Below are positions 33,185-45,258 of a stretch of 64,000 nt of DNA, one piece after another. A model generated the notes under the pieces. That model made no database searches. It was not told the DNA's origin and saw only the letters and a list, made by a program, of their open reading frames with translations. Numbering within the stretch: the first letter of the stretch is position 1; the number at the start of each line of letters is the position of its first letter. The DNA is from Vombatus ursinus (Eukaryota > Chordata > Mammalia > Diprotodontia > Vombatidae). The translations under genes were made by a program, and so were the position numbers. The stretch covers positions 1,052,677 to 1,116,676 of the forward strand of contig NW_020947390.1 in NCBI RefSeq assembly GCF_900497805.2. Direction: 5' to 3'.

Positions 33185-33312
33185 AAAGAAGCATTTCTTA
33201 AGTACCTGCTATGCTCCAGGCACTGTATTAAGCACTAGTGATCCAAATGTAAAAAAAAAAAATAACCTCCCTGGTCTCAAGGACATTTTAATGGGGCAGA
33301 TGACATGTCACT
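33185..33312 (-). repeat. L2 3' end (antisense)
   Basis: AAGCATTTCTTAAGTACCTG, CTATGCTCCAGGCACTGTAT, TAAGCACTAGTGATCCAAAT and TGGTCTCAAGGACATTTTAA. Confidence 0.75.
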
Positions 33313-34292
33313 ATACAGATATATACAAAACAAGATATACATTTATATACACACATTTATACACATTTGTAAAAAATGAATGTTGATTGAATGATTATGT
33401 ATAATGGGACTATAGAGGTATAGCAACCATAAATTTTCCTGTAATAATTTTTGGTTTTTTAATCTGAATATATCTATATCATAGTCACCACTCTTCCAAA
33501 AAGAGTCTTAGAAAGCTGCAGTATATACCAAAAAAAAAAAAAGTATGTGATTTTTTTTGGAAAAAGGAGATTTTGTGTAATCTGCAAGTATGAGTCACTC
33601 AATCTGATTTCCTACAGATCATTAAAGAAGACAGTAGTCTTAAAGTCTTGCAAGCATTTTATTTTGACTTTCCATTGGCTGATGAAAAAATTGCTTGTCT
33701 TTTCAGCTATTTTCCACAACCAACTTTCCCTACTTTTTCACTCCCATGAGAATCATTGTTGGGATATATGTGTAGATATCAGGAATTTTCCACATACATT
33801 TCAACTTTGATTAGAGTATGGTGCCAGTCCAGAATACTTCTAACCTACCTGGGATGCATTTTTCCCTGAATTAGGAACAACAAACATGAAATAAATGTGA
33901 TGTGTTTGCTGGTGTATGTGTGTATGTTACCTGAAGTTGTACGCCTATTTCAAAAAGAGATTGCTTTTCCTCTAAGTTTCTGTTATGAAACATTTTCCCC
34001 TCAGGGTGTTATGTGATTCTACTGCACAATATCTGTAAAGCCATAAAAAAGACTGGATCATCTTTTCATTAATAGAAAGATGACAAAGAAAGGCTATATG
34101 TAACTGCAACTTTAGACTTTTACTAAAGCTGAGTTGGGGTTTAGAAAGGCCTCAAGAACGAAGATTCTCCTTTCATCTTAGACCTCATCCATAGCCCTTT
34201 TATTTGCTCAAGAAATATTTGTTGTTCACATGAAAGCTCTTTATATACAAACAAAATTTTTTACTCCCTCAGTGGCACACACAGTTGATCAA
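33313..34292. other. Unique sequence
   Basis: AT-rich; a poly-A run near 33530 and no recognised family. Confidence 0.4.
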
Positions 34293-34294
34293 GT

Positions 34295-34428
34295 TAATTT
34301 TAGCCTCAGTGATTCAGTGACTTGCCTATTATCAAGCAACTAGTTAGTATCAGAGTCAGGATTTGAACCCTGGTCTCTGAGTCTAGTTCTCTTTCCATCA
34401 CCATTGCACCACTCTGTTATTCATTCTA
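34295..34428 (-). repeat. MIR SINE
   Basis: Antisense MIR: CAGTGACTTGCCTATTATCA and AGGATTTGAACCCTGGTCTC. Confidence 0.75.
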
Positions 34429-34599
34429 AAATATGTTTAAAATTTTTCCCAAACCATTTGATTGGCCATTTATTAAAATGAACAGCATTGGTTTGAAAAA
34501 TATGGCTTTGTTTATTGCAACTTTTTGCAAGGCAGAGATAGAGCAGATACACAGCTGGCAGATCTTAGTATAGGGATCTCCCAGATCTGCCAATGAAGA

Positions 34600-34745
34600 T
34601 CTGTGATTATTCTGTAACTTATGGTCTTAGAAGTTACCTGAGGCACTGAGAGTTTAGGTGATGACATACCCAGGGAATGTCAAAGACAGAGCTTGAACCG
34701 AGGTCTTCTGTCTCTGAAGTTGATTTCCTATTTATTATCTCCATG
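34600..34745 (-). repeat. MON/MIR-type SINE
   Basis: GGTCTTAGAAGTTACCTGAG, GCACTGAGAGTTTAGGTGAT and GCTTGAACCGAGGTCTTCTG match the antisense marsupial CORE-SINE type, as at 39085. Confidence 0.7.
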
Positions 34746-34990
34746 CTGTTACTATTACTACTATTTCCTAGTAATTATTATTACTATTATTTACTAATTT
34801 TATTACTAATTACTATTTACTAATTTATTTGTTTACTAATTAACTAATAATTATTTGCTTATTATTTACTATTTACTAATTTTTATTTGGTAATCATTTA
34901 CCATTTCCTATTATTACTAATAATTACTTTACTAATTATTATTATCATTACTTATTTTTACTAGTATTTCCTATTCATTTTCTTGTTGCT
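34746..34990. repeat. TTATTACTAAT low-complexity tract
   Basis: About 240 bp made almost only of TTATTA, ACTAAT and TTTACT words: a decayed simple repeat leading into the CTA array. Confidence 0.85.
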
Positions 34991-35027
34991 GTTATTATTA
35001 CCACTATAACTATGATGGTTGCAGCAG

Positions 35028-35074
<47 letters not shown>

Positions 35075-35084
35075 NNNNNNNNNN

Positions 35085-35133
<49 letters not shown>
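35028..35133. repeat. (CTA)n trinucleotide array with internal gap
   Basis: A pure CTA array on both sides of ten N bases. At least 32 units are visible. It follows a GCAGCAG stub. True length is unknown because the gap lies in the array. Confidence 0.97.
35075..35084. other. Assembly gap (10 N)
   Basis: Ten N characters interrupt the CTA array: a placeholder gap and not a measured length. Confidence 1.
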
Positions 35134-36489
35134 ATGTTTATGAAAAGTTAGTTAAAAGTTATTTACTATGTATCTACTATTCATACTAATTTCCCTGAAA
35201 CCTAGCAGTTCCTTGGCTTGTCCTTAATAATTGGTCTTGATTACAGTCACATCCATTCCAGATACATATAAAATTGGGACAGCATTCAGTTCAAAAATAT
35301 TTTTGGCTTTGCCTTTGCAAGCTGGAAGGTTGAGAAAGCTCTTAGCCTATGGGTTAGCAGTTTGATCCAGAGAATATTTAAATTTCATTTGGTAGAATAA
35401 GCCCTTTTCATGACCCTTGGAAAAGTAGAAGTGTCAAGTGTAAAGGATTTTGGCTACTAGACTTTCATGAAAGTTCTTCCAAGTTGTGCAGTGTTTGGGT
35501 GTGTTATTTTAAGCCCATTTTATTTATTTCTTCTTTGAGAAGGGATTTGCCCCAAATGTATCTTTAAATTTATATAAATTCATATAAAATGAATTACTTT
35601 GCAGATTGAGGTGGAAAAATTTTTCTTAGACTGATGAGATAACCACTTCTATCAACTGGTCTACCCTCTATAGTCATTTAAATGAATTCTCATGGGTGAG
35701 AGTCAAAGAAGATAAAATTGAGAACAGAGAAAGTACAGTGAACAATATCTAATGGCTGATCAATAGTGAACTGTGATGTCTGCTATCTGATCATTGGTGA
35801 GTTGTGAAAAGAGACCAGAATTTGGATTTCTTTATGTCAATAGCTGAGGACAGATACTCTTTGCATTAGAATACTGCCTGTAAGGCAAGGAGGCAAAGAG
35901 GCAAAGATTTTGCTAGATAATGAGAAAAAAAGGCAGGAAAATTATGGGGAGAGAAATACAGTTGTATAAAAGGCAAAGTAATAGTACAGAAATCTACTGT
36001 TTAAAAAGTCTCACAATCCTCTAGCTTAGCAAACAGGAACATGTATTATTGTGGTTACCAGAAGGAGTAACAGAGAAAGGTAGATCTTTATTTGGCAAAG
36101 ATGGAGAGACAAGGGATTGCTCCAATGCCCTACAAAGTTTGTGCTGTACTCATATTTCTGTCAATTTCAGGTAATAATTCCATTCCTTTGAGAATTGAAA
36201 CAGTTTCCCTTACATCAATAAATATCCCTGAGGTGACAAAGGTTTTGTGAGGAGAGGGGACATCTGGCAATGGCCACAGAAAGAAGATAGATGCAGATTT
36301 CTAATTCTCTTCCAAGGCATCCTGATTTACCATGAATCCCACTGCCATGACTAATTTGGATAGAAACTGTGTTCATTAGGCATGATGGAGAGCCTATCAA
36401 AACATATCAAGCACCAAACAGTACCAAATTCTGATCATTTCAGGGCTATGAACACTGATCATTAAAAAGTATTAATATATTAAACCCAA
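35134..36489. other. Unique sequence
   Basis: No repeat or credible gene recognised over about 1.35 kb. Confidence 0.4.
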
Positions 36490-36742
36490 ATATGCCTTTC
36501 TCTGCAACTTTCACCTGTGGTTTTTAATTTAGTTCTCTTGGGCCAGAATAGATCTAATCCTATAGAATAATTTTTCAGATATTTGAAGACAGCTGCCATG
36601 TCCTCCTAAGTCTTCTTTTCTTTAGAATAATAGACTTCTTTGCTTCAATAGATCCTCATACAAGATGATCTTGAGATCCTTTACCATCTTGGTTGTTCTT
36701 CTGGTTGATCTCACAGCACTTATTCCTATTAAAAACACTAAA
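36490..36742. repeat. Ancient interspersed repeat, family unnamed
   Basis: Text such as TTCAGATATTTGAAGACAGC, TGCCATGTCCTCCTAAGTCT and GATCCTTTACCATCTTGGTT resembles an old amniote repeat I have seen elsewhere but cannot name safely. Confidence 0.4.
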
Positions 36743-36744
36743 AA

Positions 36745-38960
36745 ACATGGGAATAAATGGAGTCTTCCTTAAAATGATAAGTAGTATCTAAAACCATCAG
36801 CGAACACTGTCTGTAATGGAGATAAGCTAAAACCCTTCCCAGTAAGATGAGGGGCAAAAGCAAGGATGTCTATAATCACAATTAATATTCAATATTATAC
36901 CAGAAAAAGAAATCTAAGGAATTAGAATAGGCAATGAGGAAACAAAACTATTATTAATTGCAGATGATATGATGGTGTACTTAGAGAATAGACTAAAGAA
37001 AACTAGTTGAAACAATTAACTTTAGCAAAATTGCAAGATATAAAATAAACCCACATAAATCATCAGCATTTCTATATATTATCAACAAAGTCTAGCAGTA
37101 AGAGATAGAAAGAGAAATGCCATTTAAAATAATTGCAGAGGGGCAGCTAGGTGGTTCAGTGGATAGAGCACTGGGCCTGGAGTCAAGAGGACCTGAGTTC
37201 AAATCTGGCCTCAGACCAGATACTTAATACTTTCTACCTGTGTGACCACGGGCAAGTCATTTTGCCCCAATTGTCTCACAAAAAATAAAATAAAATAACT
37301 CCAGACAGTATTTAAATACTTCGGAGTCTACCTGACAAGACCACCCAGGAAATATATGAAACACATTACAAAATACATTTCATACAAATAAATACAGATC
37401 TAAACAATTGGAGAAATATTGATTACTCATGGGCAAGCTGAGCCAATATAGTAAAAATGACAATTCTACCTAAATTAATTTATTTATTCAGTACCATACC
37501 AAATTACCAAAAATTATTTTATATAACTAGAAAAATTAATAACAAAATTCATCTGGAAGAACAAAAGATCATGAATATCAAAGGAATCAGTAAAAAAAAA
37601 AGTTCTTTAGGAAGGTGGCCTAGCAGTACTAAATCTCAAACTGTATTGCAAAGTGGCAATCATTCCGGTACTGGCTAAGAAATAGAGTGGTGGATCAGTA
37701 GAATGGATTAGGTACACAATGCACATTAGTAAAAGACCATAGTAATCTAAAGTTTTATAAACCCAAAGATCCAATCTTTGTGGGTAAGAAATTAACATTT
37801 GACAAAAATGACTGTGAAAAGTAGAAAGTAATTTGGCAGAAACTAGGTGTAGACCTATGTGTCATGCCATTTACCAAAATAAGATCAAAATGAGTATATG
37901 CTTTAGACATAAGGATGATATCGTTAGCAAATTAGGGGAGCATAATAAATTTACCTATCAGATCTATGGATAACAAAAGAATTTATGACTAAAGAAGAGA
38001 TAGAGAATATCATGAGAAGTAAAATGAATAATTTTGATTAAATTAAATTAAAAAGGGTTAGCACAGACAAAACCAATGCTGCCAAAATTAGAAGGAAAAG
38101 GAAATGAGAGGACAATTCAAAAGTTTTTCTCATAAAGGCTTCATTTCTCAAATATATAGAGAACTGAGTCAAATTTATTAGAATATTATCCATTACCCAA
38201 CTGATAAATTGTCAAAGGATATGAACAAGCAGTTTTCAGAAAGCTACATATAATCATATGAAAAAATGCTTTAAATGATTATTGATTGAAGAAATGCAAA
38301 TTAAAAGAAATCTGAGGTACCACTTCAACATGACAGAAAAAGAAAATTACAAATGTTGCAGATGATGTGGAAAAAATGAGACACTAATGCATTGTTGGTA
38401 TATTTGTGAATTGATCCAGCCATTTTAGAGAACAATTTTGAACTATGTTGAAAGGACTATAAAATTTTGCATACCCTTTGACCCACCACTACCACTACTA
38501 GGTCTGTATCCCAAAGAGATCAAGGAAAAATGAAAATTATCTAATGTACAAAAATATTTAAAGCAGCTGTTTTGGTGGTGGCAAAGAATTTTGGAAATTG
38601 AGGGAATGACCATCAATTAGGGAATGGCTGAACAAGCTGCAGAGTATGATTGTGATAGAATACTGTTGTACTACAAGAAGTGGCAAGCAGGATTCTTTCA
38701 GAAAAACCCGGGAAGCCATATATGAACTGATGCAAAATGAAGTGAGCACAACCAGGAGAATCTTGTTACACAGTAACAACAATATTGTAAGGATGATAAA
38801 TGGTGAATGACTTAGCTATCCTTATCAATATAATGATCCTACACAATTTTTAAGGACTTAGGATAAAAGAGGCTATCCATCTCCAGAAAAGGAATTGATG
38901 GAGTCTGAGTTCAGATTGAAGCATATTATTTTTTTCATTTAAAAAATAAAGCGTAGAATT
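36745..38960 (+). mobile_element. L1 ORF2 fragment, truncated at both ends
   Basis: About 2.1 kb of L1 ORF2 from within the RT to the C-terminus. The catalytic ADD core is kept at 36960-36968 (as IADD), followed by MMVYLEN. Further parts match L1: LGVYLT, TILPKLIYLFSTIP, ACCCTTTGACCCACCACTAC. It ends near 38960 after GAGTCTGAGTTCAGATTGAA and a short A/T-rich run, so the usual L1 3'UTR is missing. Broken by many stops and shifts. A WSINE is inserted at 37140-37291. Confidence 0.88.
37140..37291 (+). mobile_element. WSINE1-like SINE in L1
   Basis: GGGGCAGCTAGGTGGTTCAG head, B-box-like GAGTTCAAATCTGG, TGTGTGACCACGGGCAAGTC and an AAAATAAA tail. Target copies 37126-37139 and 37292-37305 match at 12 of 14 bases, and removal restores the L1 coding text. 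Confidence 0.94.
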
Positions 38961-39084
38961 TTGGGGGTATCACATACCTCAATTACAGTTACCATTTTGA
39001 TATGTCTGCTAATGGTAATACTATTTACCATGGACTCAGCATTATGTTAACTATCTTTCTTTTCCATAACTGTGATTTCATTGG

Positions 39085-39288
39085 TATAGGGAACCCCCAA
39101 TTCCTCCTACTAATGAAGATTGGCAACTTCTGGTCTTAGAAAGTTGCTTGGAATTACTAAGACATTAAGTGATTTGTCCACATTTACATACCTAATATGT
39201 GTTAGAGATCAGATTTGAATCCAAGTCCTTTTGACTCTAAGGCTAAATGTCTGTGCATTATATCCTATTGCCTCATATACTAATGATC
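39085..39288 (-). repeat. MON/MIR-type SINE
   Basis: GGTCTTAGAAAGTTGCTTGG, ATTAAGTGATTTGTCCACAT and CAGATTTGAATCCAAGTCCT (antisense B-box). Confidence 0.75.
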
Positions 39289-39309
39289 TTAAACATAACA
39301 AAATGTGTG

Positions 39310-39840
39310 TATTGCAGTGTAGTGTAGGCAGCATAATAAAATGGGGAAAAAACTGGAAAATTCAGATTTACAACTCAGTTTTGGTACTTATTGTGTATTT
39401 CTGGGAAAGTCACAAAACTCTTTTAGGTCTCAGTTTCTTAAGCTGTAAAATGGACATAATAATTCATGCACTGAGTAGCAGTGCATCATAGTGGATAGAA
39501 AAATGTTCTTAGAGTCAGGAATATCTGTGTTCAAGACCCACCCATGACAGCTACTGCCTATTCAATGCTGATTGAGGGTTTCAGTGCTCCCCAGGTAAAT
39601 TTCTGACTATTAATTTTAGTAGAACAGGTGTTTGTTCTCATTGGTAGAGGAAGTTTCCTAATTAGAATTCCCTATATTAATTAAAATATAGATCAAGTCT
39701 TTTCTCATTCCATTCAATCCCAATCCATCTCATCCCATCCCAGTATACATGCTACCTATCTCATAGGATTATTATAAGGCTTAAACAAAATAATGTACAT
39801 AATGCTCTTTGCAATCATAAAGCTATAATCATAAAAGGAA
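39310..39840 (+). repeat. MIR split by a MON1-type SINE
   Basis: MIR first half to 39472 (GTGTATTTCTGGGAAAGTCA, CAGTTTCTTAAGCTGTAAAA, TGGACATAATAATTCATGCA). It resumes at about 39750 (CTATCTCATAGGATTATTAT, AAGGCTTAAACAAAATAATG). The junction fits MIR order once the insert is removed. Confidence 0.75.
39473..39748 (+). mobile_element. MON1-type CORE-SINE in MIR
   Basis: CATCATAGTGGATAGAAAAA, GAGTCAGGAATATCTGTGTT, TTTCAGTGCTCCCCAGGTAA and GGTAGAGGAAGTTTCCTAAT in marsupial CORE-SINE order. It ends in a short CATTC/CATCC pentamer tract (39707-39745). Confidence 0.75.
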
Positions 39841-41262
39841 AGTAAGACAACCTGAATAGCAGAGCTAGGAATAGAACTCAGAAAAATGGCTACAATTTAA
39901 TGTAGGATGTGGTGAATTCTTTCTACATATGTATTACCCTCAAACTTAATGATTGCTCAATCATGACACATTCTTTTTAAGAGATATTCTTCAGTGTTTC
40001 TATTTATCCAATTTTACATTTCTTTAGAGCTTTTACCTTTTATTTCACTTAAAAACAGATACCTGAACAGTTAAGTGGCATAGCTACACTATCATTTATG
40101 ACATATAATAATGAATGGTAATACAAATGAAACAACTGTTTGATCAACTCACTGACTACGTCTGTTCTGTCACACTTGACATATTGAGCTGGAGGACATG
40201 AAAAATTCAAGGGAAATGTGTAAATGTGAGTCCTAGATCACTAATTTTGAAGGATGAGTTAAGATATGTATACCCTTTCAGAAAGGATTATTATAAAGTC
40301 AGCAGTCCCTCAATTTGGCCTTGTTTCACCACTAAGGCTCTTTTAAAACTGGATTTAGTCAATAAATGCATTTTATACAATTCCTAAGCTAATGCATTAT
40401 TATAAATAGTGAGTGAGAGGTCAGTATTTAATCCATCAAAACTTTTGAAAGATTGCCAAAAAAACAAAAAACAAAAAAAACATCTAAAACCCAACAATTG
40501 AGAAAGGGCTTTTATTTAGTTACAAATTGCAAGATTCAGGAGATTCCCATGCTCTTTTAAATAGAAAGTACTCATAGTTGTTTTTGTAGATTTTATATAA
40601 AGTTACAAAGAGATAAAAGTTTGTTGTCTGATAAGCAGTAGCAGTTTATCTGTATAGTTCCACTCACCCCCGGAGTGTTTTAAATACTGCGAATATGATG
40701 CCCTTACCCTATAGTTTGCTCTATACAGATTTGGACACCCAACAGAATATCCTCCTTTACTGACTGGGTTGGTGGGAAGTTGATATGGAATGACGGTTGA
40801 CTTAGAAACATTGGACCACAAATCATATATGTAGGGAACTTGACTCCAGTTTAATATGGAAATGATATTTAATGTAGAAAATATTCTTCCACCATAAATT
40901 CAAACACCAGGAATATTTCCAGGCTCAAATGATAACTTTAAGGCCATGAGAATGGCCTACTAGCCCTCATGATCCTCCATTGCAACTATATGATTTTCTA
41001 GCATCTTTCTAACTCAGAGGTGCCATGATTCTATAGAGTGTGACTTAGGTAGAGCCGAAACCAAAATTCTTACTCAGCCTCCTTTAAGGAGGGAAGAAGG
41101 AGAGAGATTTCAGCACATATCTCCTCATTTCTCAACTTGCTGTTCTCATTTATGACATATTGGACATTTCTACCATCTCCATCACCTCTACCTTTTCTGC
41201 TTTCTCTTGTCTAGGATAGGTATATATAAAAATATAGAAAGAGATTCGAAGTGATTTAAATG
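39841..41262. other. Unique sequence
   Basis: About 1.4 kb with no recognised repeat. It contains a minus-strand open stretch at 40899-40601 with a donor-like site, discussed as a finding, not annotated as a gene. Confidence 0.35.
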
Positions 41263-41264
41263 AG

Positions 41265-41585
41265 CCAAGAACACTAAAAATGTGGGAGATCAGGAAAGGA
41301 CTTATGTAGGAGGTGGCACTTCAGCTGTGCCTTCAAGGGATAGGGAATTCTAAAAAGTAAAAGGTAGGAGGCAGTGCATTTAAGATGTGGCAAGCACCTT
41401 GCAATGTCATGGAGGTAAGAAATGAAACATTATGTATAGAAAGAACTTGGGGGGTAGAGGTAGGTAAGATGAAATAAGACTGGAAAAGATTTGAGTCCCA
41501 AATAATCAAAAGAAGTAATGACTAAGCTGAGGGTTTTGCATTTTATTCTCGAGGTAATAGGGAGCCATTTCAGATTTCTTCTACC
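41265..41585 (-). mobile_element. L2 C-terminal coding region (antisense)
   Basis: TAGGAGGTGGCACTTCAGCT, TGTGCCTTCAAGGGA, AAGGTAGGAGGCAGTGCATT and TAATAGGGAGCCATTTCAGA are antisense L2 3' coding motifs. Confidence 0.7.
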
Positions 41586-41589
41586 ACTG

Positions 41590-41850
41590 TCCATTAGTTA
41601 GGCAACATTTTCATTGAGAGGCATTTTGGTGCAGACATAGATAGCGTGATGGATAAATAGTCAGGCCTGGGTTAAAATTCTGCCTCTGAGATATACTGTG
41701 TAACACTGGATATGTAATTTAAACACTATATACCTCAGTTTCCTTATCTTTAAAAAGATGCTGTAAGGTTCTAAACCTAGATCTATGTACCATGAGGTTG
41801 GTTCAAATGAGATTATATATGTGAAACTCTTTGCAAGGTTGAAATCAGAA
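41590..41850 (+). repeat. MIR SINE
   Basis: GCGTGATGGATAAATAGTCA, CCTGGGTTAAAATTCTGCCT, ACCTCAGTTTCCTTATCTTT and GTGAAACTCTTTGCAAGG. Confidence 0.75.
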
Positions 41851-42014
41851 TGTAAGCATAATCTTTTTTCTTATTACCTGCTATTGCATTAGATATCATA
41901 TGGCATTCAAAGCAACTGAAGTATAAATCCCAACACTGACCTTCCATGAAGAAGCTATGATCTGGTTGGGAAACATAGGGAATTCTTTCATGAGCCAGAA
42001 TTAATATGCATAAA

Positions 42015-42182
42015 TACCAAAACAAGATCAGATGTAAGATCATAGATCTAAAACCTAAATGGTTTGTAAGCCATGTAAGCCAGTCTCTAATTCTTTAAGT
42101 GACTTGCCCAAGGTAACTTAGGTAGTAATCTTCAGAGATGGGATTAAAACCCAGGTCCTCTGACTTCAGAGTCAGTGATTTT
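42015..42182 (-). repeat. MIR SINE
   Basis: AAGTGACTTGCCCAAGGTAA, GGGATTAAAACCCAGGTCCT and CTGACTTCAGAGTCAGTG in antisense MIR order. Confidence 0.8.
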
Positions 42183-42294
42183 TTTTTTCTCTCCCTATAT
42201 AATAAAGGATAAAGTTGTGTGGCAAAGAATGAATCTTGGGAAAACAAAGGAGGATGGAGATGGGAGAAACTGGTGTGGGAAGGAATGATCAAAA

Positions 42295-42820
42295 AATATT
42301 CATGACTGGTAACTGAAGGGATGCCCATAAATTGAGTTATGGCTGAGTGTGATTGTTGTGAAATACTATTGTTTTCTAAGAAATAACAAAAAAAAAAGAA
42401 TAGTTTAAAAAAAAAGTCTGGGAAAGCATATGAAATGATGTGAAGTGAAGTGAGTGAACTAGAAGAACAATGTATACAGTAAAAGCAATATTTTGAAGAT
42501 AACCAACTATGAAAGGCTACCCTAATTGATACAATAATCCGTGACAATTCCAAAGGACTCATGATGAAAAATGCTGTCCATCTCCAGAGAAAAAAGTCAC
42601 AAACTCTGAGTGTAGGTCGAAGCATATTTTCTTTCACTTCTTAATTTTTTTTTTTACAACACGGCTAACATGGAGATATGTTCAGCATGATTTCATATAT
42701 AAAATGGGTATCCAATTTCTTCTCTCCTCAATGGGTGAGGAGAGAAAGAGAAAGAATTCGAAACTGAAAATAAAAGTTTTGTTTTCTTTAAATTTAACTT
42801 AATTTTAAAAAGAAAGAATT
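42295..42820 (+). mobile_element. 5'-truncated L1 3' end
   Basis: GATGCCCATAAATTGAGTTA, GTGAAGTGAAGTGAGTGAAC, AAATGCTGTCCATCTCCAGA, ACAACACGGCTAACATGGAG and a GAAACTGAAAATAAAAG tail. Diverged. A weak target match (ATTCATG) occurs at both ends. Confidence 0.82.
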
Positions 42821-42934
42821 CATGTATAAAGATGATAATGAGGTGGGCTTGGAAATGGGAAGAATATCCTATGAATTACACATGCTGCAATAATAATAAG
42901 TAATAGCTCACATTTCTATAGTACTAACATAGAG

Positions 42935-43132
42935 AGAAACTGGCTTGGTTAAAAAACTATTGGACTGGAGACTTTAAATCAAATCTCAGTTCTGCCACTT
43001 GCCATCTATGTAATTTTGGGTGAGTCACTTAAACTCTCTGAGTCTCAGTTTTCTCACCTGTAAAATGAGGGGTTTGGACTTTATGGCTTCTAAGCTCCCT
43101 TCTAGCTCTAAATCTATGATCTTATGAAAAGT
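42935..43132 (+). repeat. MIR SINE, well preserved
   Basis: AAATCTCAGTTCTGCCACTT, GGGTGAGTCACTTAAACTCT, CTGAGTCTCAGTTTTCTCAC, CTGTAAAATGAGGGGTTTGG and CTCCCTTCTAGCTCTAAATC: one of the clearest MIRs here. Confidence 0.9.
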
Positions 43133-43960
43133 ATCCTAATGCACTGCAGATAGGCTTACCAAATTCCAGTCATTATTCCATGAATATAATACTGCAAGTG
43201 CCAAACTCCAGAGAATTGGTGTTACGTTTCTTTCCCTGAGTCTTTTCTGTTAGCATTCCCCAAAGATAAACTGACTTCCTACATATTCATTAGGTTCACT
43301 CCAATAGGATAAGGGTTACTGCACTATAATTAAAAGGACAGCTAAAGACATTTCTTATGAAAAACTATTAACCTGACTTCACACAAAGGCATGCTTTCTA
43401 GAGAGGACACTAAGTACATACCTAGTGGTCATTGAAAATGTAGCATCTGGAAAGCAAGGTATTTCAGCTTTTAGCTATCTCCCAACTCTGTTTTATGCAT
43501 TTCTCTTGAATACAAGCATCAGACAAGTAATGGCAATTTATAGTGGGCCCATTTTCTATTTAATTGTACTTCTTGTGTTTTGCTTCCTTTCTCTATCTCT
43601 GTAAGTGTTTACTAAGATCTGTAAAATAAAACTGAAGATGAATCCTTGATTACACAGTGTCTAGTAGGATGCTTTTCTAAGTGGTTATCATAAAAGGTTT
43701 TATGAATATTTACCCTCGGGAAATATGAATCTTCTCAATTAAATGAAAATTCTTATTTTTTTTCCAATTAGAGAAAGAAGGGTCAAGTAGAGTGTTGGAT
43801 TTAGTGACAGGAAGAATTCTGTTCAAATATAGTCTTTGACACTTCTAAGAAAATAGGAAATAACAACAAATGAACAGTAGGGTAAAATAGGTCCAAAGAT
43901 TTGTCAAATGACTACTGTTACCCTTGCTATAGGGGAAGTTGTTTGACTTCAATGTTCCTC
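43133..43960. other. Unique sequence
   Basis: About 0.8 kb with no recognised repeat except a weak MIR-like patch near 43780-43860. Confidence 0.35.
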
Positions 43961-43964
43961 AAAC

Positions 43965-44032
43965 AAACCAATCAATCAACATTTATCAATCATCTACTAC
44001 ATATTAAGCAAGATATATAAAGGAAATGGGTG
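43965..44032 (-). repeat. L2 tail fragment (antisense)
   Basis: CAATCAATCAACATTTATCA followed by ATCATCTACTACATATTAAG. Confidence 0.55.
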
Positions 44033-44124
44033 GTAGGTTCTACCAGTGTTGGTGAAGGGCATTCTCATACCTGGAATTCCCTTATAATGATGAATTATAG
44101 AACCTGCATTTATTCCAGTTGTAA

Positions 44125-44202
44125 TTGTGTGTATATGTGTGTATACATATATACACATACATAGATATATACATACGGGGTGTGTATGTGTGTGCGTGTA
44201 GC
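44125..44202. repeat. TG/TA microsatellite
   Basis: TGTGTATATGTGTGTATACA and related runs. Confidence 0.9.
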
Positions 44203-45085
44203 AGAAATATAACTAAATAGCTGACAGAATAGATAACTCTATCCAAAAGGCCTGTAAATTTAAGATGATGCCAGGAAATTGGGTAGTTTTGGGTTGTTTT
44301 TTGGAGGGGGACAGAGATGGGGGTTAGAATTAGATAAAGTGGGAAATTCATGTATCACCCTACATGGTGCCACCAAACGACAGATTTAAGCTCAGCTAAT
44401 AGGAAAACAAAAACAACACAAAACTTCCCAACAATTAGAGTTATCCCATCTTCTTGGAAAGATAACCAGCTGCTAGTGACGTTATACAAGGGATTCTTCT
44501 TGTTCAGGTCTGTGTTGATTCTCTTTTGACTCTGCAACTGTGGTTTTTTGATGTATCATAATTTCCTTATGTAGAGTGCTGGGGTAGACGATGAACTTAG
44601 TAGTTAGATGCTTCTTGGGTAGAAGTTGCCATATGCTACTCAGGCCACTGGGAAAGCATCCAAGTAAGGTGCTGGAGTAACATCTGGAGAGAACTGTGTT
44701 CTGCTGTTAATTTTACTGTGCATCTGAAGCACAACTATGTCTAGGTAAATATCGTAAGTTATTGCAGTTTTAATATATTTCTTCATTAAAAAATAAAAAA
44801 GTTATGAAAGTATGTTCTCTGGTAAAACAATATCAACATAATCTTGATGAAATTTGTGTTTGAATTAAAGTAATACAAAGTATGTATTTCTATATGCATA
44901 CCATGGCCTATGCAGTATGGCCTTATAATTAGTTCAGTTATTATTTCATTTCTAATATCTACATGGTATAACTTGAAGTTAAAGCTAGATTATAAAAAAG
45001 ATAATAGGTTTTAAATCCCTCATATTTTTTGACAAAAATACCATAATACCTTTTATTTCAAGTGTTTTAAGCTTTCCTAAGGATT
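44203..45085. other. Unique sequence
   Basis: No recognised repeat. Confidence 0.4.
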
Positions 45086-45089
45086 TTAC

Positions 45090-45258
45090 TCACAATTCAG
45101 TGAGATAGATAAGACAACTATTTGTCAGTGTCATGATACAAATGAAGACAAGATGATCAAACTGAGAGAGATGATCAAACTATCAGTGCCAGTATTCTAA
45201 GCTAGGTGTTCTAGTTCCAAATCCACTACTCTTTTCACTATACTCCCCTGACTCTTGT
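45090..45258 (-). repeat. MIR fragment, degenerate
   Basis: ACAATTCAGTGAGATAGATA, TTCTAGTTCCAAATCCACTA and CTCTTTTCACTATACTCCCC in antisense MIR order. A short GATGATCAAACT duplication sits in it (near 45151 and 45169). Confidence 0.55.

Noticed and set aside
35028-35133. Regular short repeats considered as CRISPR
   Set aside because: Pure CTA triplets without spacers; a microsatellite in a vertebrate genome.
42095-42637. 180-codon minus-strand open frame
   Set aside because: It lies antisense to an L1 3' end and a MIR; the hydrophobic text is the complement of A-rich L1 DNA.
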